DNA of 5,655 bases from Spirochaetales bacterium (GTDB taxonomy: Bacteria > Spirochaetota > Spirochaetia > DSM-27196 > SKKC01): the NCBI GenBank assembly GCA_007126865.1, contig SLAN01000064.1, positions 1 to 5,655 of the forward strand, written 5' to 3'. Of this stretch, positions 1-5,524 are shown in pieces. Position numbers and translations under genes: made by a program. Numbering within the stretch: position 1 is the stretch's first letter; every line of letters starts with the position of its first letter. Under the pieces are notes generated by a model. That model had not been told where the DNA came from and searched no databases. It saw nothing but the letters and a program-made list of their open reading frames with translations.

Positions 1-50
1 ATTCGGCGCTGGAGAGCGCCCGGCTTCAGCATTACGTAGCTTCGCTCCAT
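1..50 (-). CDS. Nucleoside diphosphate kinase-like protein, N-terminal fragment (runs off the left edge)
   Basis: Sixteen codons are visible, reading MERSYVMLKPGALQRR. This matches the first beta strand of nucleoside diphosphate kinases, which typically start M-E-R-T-(F/Y)-V-M-(I/V)-K-P-(D/N)-(G/A)-V-Q-R; the Lys of the K-P pair (K9 here) contacts the nucleotide phosphates in that family. The family moves the gamma phosphate from an NTP to an NDP through a phospho-His that would lie outside the window. The residue after K-P is Gly here, not the usual Asp/Asn, so this could be a divergent or longer NDK-like protein. The start is well fixed: an AAGGAG site lies 8 nt upstream of the ATG. The gene follows the cyclic-nucleotide-binding gene on the same strand but is separated from it by about 190 bp with a repeat array and a possible promoter. 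I give no symbol because only the first 16 residues are seen. Confidence 0.72.
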   Translation of the reverse strand, partial: MERSYVMLKPGALQRR

Positions 51-58
51 CGAGTATG

Positions 59-64
59 CTCCTT
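59..64 (-). promoter_or_regulatory. Ribosome binding site of the NDK-like gene
   Basis: AAGGAG on the minus strand, 8 nt upstream of the ATG at 50. It is the only strong Shine-Dalgarno sequence in front of any gene in this window, and it fixes the start of the NDK-like gene. Confidence 0.8.
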
Positions 65-86
65 ATGGTTCACTTAATTGATCGCG

Positions 87-115
87 ATTGTGGCCATAAA
101 CGGGCAGAGGTGCAA
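87..115 (-). promoter_or_regulatory. Candidate sigma70-type promoter for the NDK-like gene
   Basis: On the minus strand a TTGCAC box (110-115) and a CACAAT box (87-92, four of six matches to TATAAT) are separated by 17 bp. Transcription would start near position 80 and leave a leader of about 30 nt containing the AAGGAG site. The -35 match is weak, so this is a suggestion from spacing and position. It lies just downstream of the G-rich repeat array, so the kinase could be transcribed independently of the genes before it. Confidence 0.35.
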
Positions 116-117
116 GC

Positions 118-238
118 GGACGGGACGGCGCCGGGGACGGAGAGGATGCCGCCGGGGACGGAGAGGACGGCACCGGGGGACGGACAGGATGCCGCCGAGG
201 ACGGGACGGCGCCGGGGACGGAGAGGACGGCGCGGGGA
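118..238. repeat. G-rich tandem array, about 21-bp imperfect units
   Basis: Six imperfect units lie head to tail: a 15-bp partial unit at 118-132, then 133-153, 154-174, 175-196, a shortened unit at 197-213, and 214-234. The typical plus-strand unit begins GGGGACGGAGAGGA and ends in TGCCGCC or CGGCACC. A 29-bp segment at 118-146 recurs exactly at 199-227, 81 bp on, so a higher-order duplication is laid over the 21-bp period. The plus strand is strongly G-rich, and RNA from the minus strand would be C-rich and G-poor. The array starts just after the stop codon of the cyclic-nucleotide-binding gene and ends just before the putative promoter of the NDK-like gene. Variable unit lengths (15, 17, 21, 22) argue against it being coding. 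Confidence 0.85.
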
Positions 239-682
239 TCACCCCCCGTGCTTCAACCCGATGAGCGCCTCGTTCGTTTCGCGGAAACGCCTGACAACAA
301 CCGGAAGAATATGCAGCGCTACCTTCGGATGCTCTTCGAGGAACGTATTGAACGCCCAGGACGGTAGTACGAGACACGTCGTCGGTTCCTGTGCGACTAC
401 GCTCGCGGTGCGGGGCGCGCCGTCGATGACCGCCATCTCGCCGACCACCTCACCTGCGCGGTGAGTTGCCAGGGTCAGCTGCTGTCCGCCTTCGGTCGTC
501 TTTTCCACGCGTACCTGGCCGGAAGTGATGATAAACAGCCCGATGCCGGGATTGCCTTGTCGAACGAGAAACTCGTCCTTCTCGAACGCACGCTCGGTGC
601 ACGATTTCGCGAGTATCTTGATGTGATGGTTGCTCAGTCCTTCGAAGAGGGATACCTGTTTCAGCGCTTCTTCGGGTTTCAT
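239..682 (-). CDS. Small stand-alone cyclic nucleotide-binding domain protein
   Basis: This 147-residue protein is almost entirely one cyclic nucleotide-binding (Crp/PKA regulatory type) domain. After a helix (MKPEEALKQVSLFEGLS) come the beta-barrel signatures FEKDEFLVRQG (33-43), GLFIITSGQVRV (48-59) and the phosphate-binding cassette GEMAVIDGAPRTA (81-93). E82 should bind the ribose 2'-OH and R91 the cyclic phosphate; their spacing of nine residues matches PKA-type cassettes, so binding of cAMP or cGMP looks possible. A C-terminal helix follows (about 120-140). There is no helix-turn-helix, kinase or membrane segment, so it is not a Crp transcription factor; it probably acts by protein-protein contact. 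I chose the ATG at 682 because the fold starts there. The reading frame stays open to a TTG at 910, but that stretch is mostly repeat array. No Shine-Dalgarno is visible; a promoter candidate ends only about 10 nt before the ATG. It follows the cyclase-like gene on the same strand. Confidence 0.88.
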   Translation of the reverse strand: MKPEEALKQVSLFEGLSNHHIKILAKSCTERAFEKDEFLVRQGNPGIGLFIITSGQVRVEKTTEGGQQLTLATHRAGEVVGEMAVIDGAPRTASVVAQEPTTCLVLPSWAFNTFLEEHPKVALHILPVVVRRFRETNEALIGLKHGG

Positions 683-692
683 AACGGCTGCT

Positions 693-720
693 AGTATGGC
701 TTCCGCCTTCGCGTTGTCAA
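693..720 (-). promoter_or_regulatory. Candidate promoter of the cyclic nucleotide-binding gene
   Basis: On the minus strand a perfect TTGACA (715-720) is followed after 16 bp by CATACT (693-698), which keeps the key second A and last T of a -10 box. Predicted transcription start falls near 686-687, only a few nucleotides before the ATG at 682, so the mRNA would be nearly leaderless; this agrees with the missing ribosome site. The -35 box abuts the 16/17-bp repeat array, which ends around 724 on this side. The -10 match is imperfect and the GC-rich context lowers certainty. Confidence 0.5.
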
Positions 721-723
721 GCC

Positions 724-848
724 GCAGATCTCGCCCGCCGCGGATCTCGCCCGCCGCAGATCTCGCCGGCCGCGGATCTCGACAGGTCGCAGATCTCGCC
801 TGGGCGCAGATCTCGACAGGGCGCAGATCTCGCCGGCCGCGGATGTCA
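724..848. repeat. Eight-copy 16/17-bp direct repeat array
   Basis: A core of G-C-(A/G)-GATCTC-(G/A) recurs eight times. The GATCTC element lies at 727, 743, 759, 775, 792, 809, 826 and, as GATGTC, at 842, giving steps of 16, 16, 16, 17, 17, 17 and 16 bp. Plus-strand units include GCAGATCTCGCCCGCC (724-739) and GCGGATCTCGCCCGCC (740-755). Most copies contain the palindrome AGATCT. Units are contiguous with no unique spacers. The last, degenerate copy covers the stop codon of the cyclase-like gene (846-848), and the first lies against the -35 box of the next gene. Unit lengths that are not multiples of three would shift frame from copy to copy, so it is not coding, although it stays free of stops in some frames. 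Together with the promoter region it fills the gap at 683-845. Confidence 0.9.
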
Positions 849-3800
849 CCGCTCCAGGGTGTCGCGAACCTGTTGCGAAAGCACCCCGTGCGACTCGAGC
901 CACTCGACAACCCGGGCGAATCCGCGAGTGGCGATAAGCAGGCGGAAGCGCTCGGGGTCGCGGATCTCGCGGCACTCGTGGTCGAGCAGCACTGAGGCTC
1001 TATGCAGAGACTCGGAGCACATCGGATCGTCGGGAAATCGAGTGCAACGGTAGTAGTGGAAAAGGATAAGATCGTGGCTCGGAAGAGAGCACTTCTGCTG
1101 CACGACGCCTGCCGCCTCTCGCAGGAAGAAATCGGCCGCCTCGGTGTCTCCGCGCCGATCGAGCAATTCGACGAGAATCATGAGGCAGGTGAGTGTCGGG
1201 AAGGAGCCGGAATGGTGAAGTCCGATGGCAGCTCCGGCTCGGGCATGCTGCTCGGCCCGCTCGAGGTACCCGGTGTCGTACGATGCGAGCGCCAGAGTAC
1301 GTAACGCATCGAGCTTTCCGAAATCGGTACGGATCTGGAGGATGTAGAACTCCGCCTGTCGAAGATACGATTCGACGCTGTTATTCTGCCGGGACGATTG
1401 TGTCCGGTGGTCGCTGCGTTCGGGGCCGGCGTCGGAACGGTGCGAATCGCTCACATGGAACTCGGCAACCGCCCTGGCGGCGTGGATCTGACTGAGATAG
1501 GACGTTTTCGGAACCGATGTGTGAATGAGTTGATCGAGCAATGCGAGCATGCGCTGGTAATCGAAGAGCTGCCAGCAGACCCGCATCGCCGAGTAGAGCA
1601 TCCCCTGGTGCAGAGGGGCGGAGTTGGACGACCGTTTCAGATACGGTTCGATCGCCTCGATGCTCTCACGGTACTCGCCGCGGATAAACGAGGACTCGGA
1701 ACGCGCTTCGGCGGCCGTGACGTCCGACTCTTCGCTCTCCCCCTCGATCTGTGCGATATACTCGTCGGCAAGGTCGTAGTCGTAGGAGAGCGAATTGGCG
1801 AGAGTTAACAGATAACGAACGTTCTGAATCGCCCTCCGCCACTGCAACACATCGTCGTCGTCGTTGTCTGTGGTGTCAATCAGCAGCCGGTAGTGTGAAA
1901 GCGCCCGCTCACCGCACGCCTTCGCCTTCTGAAACTCAAAACGTTCGATGTGATGTCCGGTGGTTATGTGAAATGCGCTTGCCGCGTACTCGAATCGCTG
2001 AGTTTGCGTCGCGATCTCGAACATCTCGCGGACGATTGCGTCGCTTTCGGCGCTGTTCCCGCAGTTGAACTGAATCGCTGACTTCATGAACAGGAATTTG
2101 CGACGACGGTCACCGGACAGCCTGCCCGACTCGCGAAGCACGATATCAACGTACGGCAGTACATCGGCATTCGAGTGCGCATCATTCCTGGCTTCGATGG
2201 TATCGGCAAGCTCCTCGAAGAGTCCGCCTCGAGCGAGATGATGGAGTAAGCGCTCGAGATGCGGCTGCTCCTGCTTCCGCATGAGCTCGGCGACTACGCG
2301 ATGAAGGATCCGTTTGTTGTGATTCAGAAGCGAGCTGTAGAGCGTCTGCTTGAGCACATCGTGTTTGAAAGAGAGAACTGCGTCGGTCTCGATGATAATG
2401 CCGTCACGGACAAATGTGTCGAGTGCTTTCTCTACATCCTCGGGGTTACCGTCGGTGTGTTCCTCCACGAAACGCGCGTCGGGCCTCGAAAACGACTGCT
2501 TGAATACCGAGAGTTTCCGGAGGAGGTTGCGTCGCCCGTGAGGATACGCTTCGATCGAGCTGAGTAGAATGCTTTGAATCGTGGAGGGGATCGTAGCGCT
2601 GTCGCTCGATTCACGTGCGTAGCGTACATACTCCTCGATGAAGAGTGGATTCCCGGCGGAGCTTCGCAGGATCGTGCGACGTGTCTCCTCCGAACCGCCG
2701 TTCGGCCAGAGTGCATTAATCAGCTGTTCGGATTCTTCCGCCGAGAGAGGAGGTACCTCAGCGACATCCAGTTGCGAAAGCTGCCCGAGATTGGAAACGG
2801 TCCCGGTTCGCGCGGTGATAACGAAGAACGGTTTCGTCGGAATATTCTTCAGGAGAAACTCGAGGAAGTCGCGGCTCTGTGGGTCGGCAAACTGGTAGTT
2901 ATCGATTACGACCAGCGGCGAAAATGCGGATTTTGCCGACTGCTCGAAAATCGAGCGGAACATCGCGTAAAGCACGATGATCGCCTGGTGTTCACCGACA
3001 TGTTCGGATTCGCTCGTACTCAGATCGGCGAATATCTTTGCCGAATCCCGATCGATGCCGAGACGCCGGGTTGCCTCCTCGATGAGCGCTTCGTGCGAGG
3101 CAGGCCCCGCCTTGAAGAAGGTCAATAGAAGGTCGACCATTACCGAGAAGTGGGTCTTGCGGTACATTCTCGCGCGCGCGGTCAGGACCGCGACGTCAAA
3201 GCTCGGTAGTGCCCGTGCCTGCTCGATGAACTGCCCGGCCAGTCTCGTCTTGCCGATGCCGATGTCTCCTGTCAGCAGAAAACCGCCGGGAGTCCTTCCG
3301 TGGTGACGGAGGTAAGCCTGAGTGATCCGGGCGAGAAGCTCCCTTCTCCCGAAGAACTCTCCGCCGGCGAACAGGGGGTTCGGATCTCGTCCGAGAACTC
3401 GATACGCGCGTACGCTTTCGCTCTTCCCTTTGAGCCGGACGTCGCGAGCGTCGCCGAACACGAAATCCTGTTCCGCCCGACGGCGGGTTGAATCGCTGAC
3501 GAGCACTTCCCCGGGGCCGGCATTCGACTGGAGGCGTGAGGCGACGCTCATCGCATGTCCGGTTACGACCTCGTAGTCTCCGCGCCGACCGGTCGTAATG
3601 AGACCGGTATGGATGCCGATGCGAAAGGCGAGGGCAACGGTATCGTCATTACGCTCGCGGTTAATGTCATCGATCTCGGCGTGGAAGCTCAGAGCGGCGT
3701 TTATGGCGCGCGAGGGGTCGTCTTCGTGTATATTGGGAACGCCGAATACCGCCACGAGCGCATCGCCGATATACTTCTCGACCGTTCCGTCGTGCTCCCG

Positions 3801-3998
3801 AACGATACGTTCGAACCGCGAGAATATCGTCTCCATCAGCCCGTCCATGTCCTCCGGGTCGAGCTTCTCGGAGAGTGCGGTGAAGTCCTTCATGTCGCTG
3901 AACATCACCGTAACGTTGCGGCGTTCACCGCTTCTCAAGGATTCATGTTCGGCCGCCACGATGCCGTCGATTCTACCGCACCGTCCGGTGCGAGACAA
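846..3998 (-). CDS. Class III adenylate/guanylate cyclase-like domain fused to STAND/AAA-type NTPase and helical-repeat region
   Basis: This 1050-residue protein is probably cytoplasmic; no signal peptide or membrane segment is seen. Residues about 27-203 form a class III nucleotide cyclase domain: NVTVMFSDMKDFT with metal ligand D35, VEKYIGDALVAVFG with substrate Lys K75 and metal ligand D79, and YEVVTGHAMSVASRL (142-156) with transition-state Arg R155. The neighbouring transition-state Asn is replaced by S151, so activity is uncertain. GEVLVSD and RLKGKSESVRAYRV close the domain. Next comes a P-loop NTPase: Walker A GDIGIGKT (244-251, K250), Walker B-like PLVVIDNYQFAD (361-372, N367 where D or E is usual), and GNPLFIEEYVR (449-459). 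Residues about 480-1045 are mostly helical with TPR-like pairs, an acidic loop near 709-716 and a hydrophilic linker near 850-876. This order (cyclase, ATPase, TPR) is known from many bacterial signalling proteins whose inputs are unknown. The start is unsure: TTG at 3998 or GTG at 3959, neither with a clear ribosome site. Confidence 0.88.
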   Translation of the reverse strand: MSRTGRCGRIDGIVAAEHESLRSGERRNVTVMFSDMKDFTALSEKLDPEDMDGLMETIFSRFERIVREHDGTVEKYIGDALVAVFGVPNIHEDDPSRAINAALSFHAEIDDINRERNDDTVALAFRIGIHTGLITTGRRGDYEVVTGHAMSVASRLQSNAGPGEVLVSDSTRRRAEQDFVFGDARDVRLKGKSESVRAYRVLGRDPNPLFAGGEFFGRRELLARITQAYLRHHGRTPGGFLLTGDIGIGKTRLAGQFIEQARALPSFDVAVLTARARMYRKTHFSVMVDLLLTFFKAGPASHEALIEEATRRLGIDRDSAKIFADLSTSESEHVGEHQAIIVLYAMFRSIFEQSAKSAFSPLVVIDNYQFADPQSRDFLEFLLKNIPTKPFFVITARTGTVSNLGQLSQLDVAEVPPLSAEESEQLINALWPNGGSEETRRTILRSSAGNPLFIEEYVRYARESSDSATIPSTIQSILLSSIEAYPHGRRNLLRKLSVFKQSFSRPDARFVEEHTDGNPEDVEKALDTFVRDGIIIETDAVLSFKHDVLKQTLYSSLLNHNKRILHRVVAELMRKQEQPHLERLLHHLARGGLFEELADTIEARNDAHSNADVLPYVDIVLRESGRLSGDRRRKFLFMKSAIQFNCGNSAESDAIVREMFEIATQTQRFEYAASAFHITTGHHIERFEFQKAKACGERALSHYRLLIDTTDNDDDDVLQWRRAIQNVRYLLTLANSLSYDYDLADEYIAQIEGESEESDVTAAEARSESSFIRGEYRESIEAIEPYLKRSSNSAPLHQGMLYSAMRVCWQLFDYQRMLALLDQLIHTSVPKTSYLSQIHAARAVAEFHVSDSHRSDAGPERSDHRTQSSRQNNSVESYLRQAEFYILQIRTDFGKLDALRTLALASYDTGYLERAEQHARAGAAIGLHHSGSFPTLTCLMILVELLDRRGDTEAADFFLREAAGVVQQKCSLPSHDLILFHYYRCTRFPDDPMCSESLHRASVLLDHECREIRDPERFRLLIATRGFARVVEWLESHGVLSQQVRDTLER

Positions 3999-4014
3999 CG
4001 CACCACTACTCGTA

Positions 4015-4042
4015 GAATACAGCTCGAATACAGCTCGAATAC
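4015..4042. repeat. Three GATTC-like boxes in exact 11-bp phase, upstream of the cyclase-like gene
   Basis: The plus strand carries GAATAC at 4015-4020, 4026-4031 and 4037-4042. The intervening AGCTC at 4021-4025 and 4032-4036 is identical, so AGCTCGAATAC is a perfect 11-bp tandem duplicate preceded by a half unit. On the minus strand this reads GTATTC three times, one helical turn apart, 16 to 45 bp upstream of the TTG start of the cyclase-like gene and in the region between divergent genes. It could be a set of operator half-sites or chance slippage. The innermost box overlaps a weak -10-like TATTCT (4014-4019, minus strand). Confidence 0.6.
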
Positions 4043-4077
4043 GGCGACCGCGGGAGCCGTAACGTACGAGTTGTCAA

Positions 4078-4107
4078 TTGCCTGCGCTCATTGCTGCGTG
4101 ATAGCAT
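4078..4107 (+). promoter_or_regulatory. Weak promoter candidate for the M20 peptidase; rest of the divergent intergenic region
   Basis: TTGCCT (4078-4083) and TAGCAT (4102-4107) are 18 bp apart on the plus strand and would start transcription almost at the ATG at 4115, agreeing with the absence of a Shine-Dalgarno there. Both boxes match the consensus poorly. Just upstream, CAATTGACAA on the minus strand (4071-4080) holds a perfect TTGACA pointing toward the cyclase-like gene, but no -10 box follows at the right distance. The two divergent genes share this 116-bp region (155 bp if the cyclase-like gene starts at 3959). Confidence 0.2.
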
Positions 4108-4114
4108 TCGGCTC

Positions 4115-5512
4115 ATGGAAACCGAGCGCCTCGTAGCCGATCGAGCTATTCCTCTCCTGCAGACTCTTGTAAGAAATGCGTGCGTCAATACCGGCGCCGA
4201 AGACTCCGGGGAGGAGACCAGGTCGATCGAAGCTATCCGTGGTTTCCTGAGTGAATTCGACATAGAAAGCTCGATAGTGTACGCCCGACCGGATCGTGCA
4301 AATCTCGTTGCGAGAATTCCGGGGCGCGATCCGCTTCAACCGACACTCGCGTTTATGGGACACGTCGATGTTGTCCCCGCGGATGCCTCCCAATGGAGTC
4401 GTGATCCGTTCGGTGGTGAAGTCATCGACGGCGAAGTGTGGGGACGTGGGACGCTGGACATGCTCGGTATGGTTGCGACCTCCGTGGCGGCGTTCACCGC
4501 GATCGCCGAGAGTGAGCCGCCGCCCGGCGATGTGCTGTTGATCGTTGTCAGCGACGAAGAAGCCGGCGGGACCTTCGGCGCCCGGTTTCTTACCGAGCAG
4601 CATCCCGATCTCGTGAAGTGCGATTACATGGTAACCGAGGTCGGTGGGATGTACCTCGCCGACGGACGCATTCCGGGTCTCACTCTGACGGTCGGCGAGA
4701 AGGGCATCTGCTGGGCACGGATGAGATTCCACGGTACGCCCGGTCACGGATCGATGCCGTATCGGTCGGATAACGCTCTTGTGAAAGCGTCGAAGGCGGC
4801 GGAGGCGCTATCGGAGTACCAGGCGAAACCGGAGCTGACCCCGATCATACGAGACATGGCGGATGCGTTCATGTCGGATCGGCTCTCGCGTCTGCTCGGG
4901 CGCCTGCCCGGGACGTTCGATCTCGCGCTTTCGAGGCTTTACAAGCGGAATCCCGGTCAGGCGAAGTTTCTCCATACCGCCGCGCGTACGAGTATAAGCC
5001 CGAATGTGTTAACGACCCGCGGGAAGGTGAACATCGTCCCGGGATCGGCCGAGCTCGAAGTTGATATTCGGCTTCTGCCGGGGCAGGGGGTCGAGCATGC
5101 ACAACGGATGCTGCGGGAGGCGATCGGTGACTCGAACGAAGAGGTTGATATCGAGTTCTTCGAGTTCTATCCGAGCACCGTGAGCGAGCTGGAAACTCCG
5201 CTGAAGCGGGCGACCGAACGCATCCTTACCGATATTCTACCGAATACACGTATCGTTCCGATGTTCATCGGCGGAGTAACCGACGGCAGGTACTGGCGAC
5301 AGCGCGGAACCGTCGTGTACGGATTCGCGGCGAACACATCCGAGCTAACCATGGATCGCTTCTCGGCGATGATCCACGGCACCGACGAGCGTATTCCGGT
5401 CTCATGCCTGGAACGGAACCTCGAGTACCTGACCCGTCTCCCGTACGAGCTCGGTTCCGAAGCTGCCGGGCATGTCGGAGACCGCGCGTCGGCGCCGGTT
5501 CACGCGGAGTAG
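4115..5512 (+). CDS. M20-family zinc metallopeptidase / amidohydrolase (ArgE/DapE/carboxypeptidase type)
   Basis: This 465-residue cytoplasmic enzyme has the complete di-zinc site of the M20 family. Seen in order: FMGHVDVVPA with H83 and D85; WGRGTLDMLG with bridging ligand D115; VSDEEAGG with general base E148 and ligand E149; VTEVGG with ligand E175; FHGTPGHGSMPY with H206 and H211 in the lid domain; and MIHGTDERIPV with final ligand H421. The inserted lid/dimerisation domain covers roughly 198-350 and includes a helical stretch at 235-290 before SPNVLTTRGKVNIVPGSAEL. The family hydrolyses N-acyl amino acids, dipeptides or related amides. I cannot assign the substrate, so no symbol is given. 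Length is usual for aminoacylase/carboxypeptidase S-like members. The ATG at 4115 is preferred; a TTG at 4091 would add eight residues, and neither has a clear ribosome site. It is divergent from the cyclase-like gene and convergent with the next gene, so it is probably transcribed alone. Confidence 0.93.
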   Translation: METERLVADRAIPLLQTLVRNACVNTGAEDSGEETRSIEAIRGFLSEFDIESSIVYARPDRANLVARIPGRDPLQPTLAFMGHVDVVPADASQWSRDPFGGEVIDGEVWGRGTLDMLGMVATSVAAFTAIAESEPPPGDVLLIVVSDEEAGGTFGARFLTEQHPDLVKCDYMVTEVGGMYLADGRIPGLTLTVGEKGICWARMRFHGTPGHGSMPYRSDNALVKASKAAEALSEYQAKPELTPIIRDMADAFMSDRLSRLLGRLPGTFDLALSRLYKRNPGQAKFLHTAARTSISPNVLTTRGKVNIVPGSAELEVDIRLLPGQGVEHAQRMLREAIGDSNEEVDIEFFEFYPSTVSELETPLKRATERILTDILPNTRIVPMFIGGVTDGRYWRQRGTVVYGFAANTSELTMDRFSAMIHGTDERIPVSCLERNLEYLTRLPYELGSEAAGHVGDRASAPVHAE

Positions 5513-5521
5513 TCCCGGCGC
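5492..5521. terminator. Possible weak hairpin between convergent genes
   Basis: GCGCCGG (5492-5498) and CCGGCGC (5515-5521) form a perfect 7-bp inverted repeat around a 16-nt loop that contains the M20 stop codon. It is symmetrical, so it could serve both convergent genes. There is no T-tract on either side and the loop is long, so it is not a classical intrinsic terminator. Confidence 0.2.
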
Positions 5522-5524
5522 GGC

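Noticed and set aside
118..238. Canonical G-quadruplex
   Set aside because: Runs of three or more G are mostly about 20 bp apart, so loops are too long. Only a weak two-layer form is conceivable.
56..367. Plus-strand gene encoding Thr-Ala-Pro-Gly-Thr-Glu-Arg-like repeats
   Set aside because: It is a by-product of the G-rich array, overlaps the cyclic nucleotide-binding gene antisense, and has no recognisable domain.
239..682. Crp/Fnr-family transcription factor
   Set aside because: The protein ends soon after the C-terminal helix of the binding domain and there is no helix-turn-helix.
724..848. CRISPR array
   Set aside because: Units are 16-17 bp and contiguous, with no unique spacers and no cas genes nearby.
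683..910. N-terminal extension of the cyclic nucleotide-binding protein to a TTG at 910
   Set aside because: The added residues are mostly translation of the repeat array, whose 16- and 17-bp units shift frame from copy to copy. The domain fold begins at the ATG at 682 and a promoter lies just before it.
2574..3128. Long plus-strand open frames antisense to the cyclase-like gene (also near 3555-4136 and 1398-1808)
   Set aside because: GC-rich coding DNA often leaves the opposite strand open. The minus-strand protein here has clear NTPase and cyclase motifs and the antisense products have none.
4072..4077. Perfect TTGACA as the -35 box of a promoter for the cyclase-like gene
   Set aside because: No acceptable -10 box lies 15-19 bp downstream on that strand; the expected place is CCCGCGG.
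4088..4747. Minus-strand open frame overlapping the M20 gene
   Set aside because: The plus strand carries all zinc-ligand motifs of the M20 family across this stretch, and the antisense product shows no family motif.
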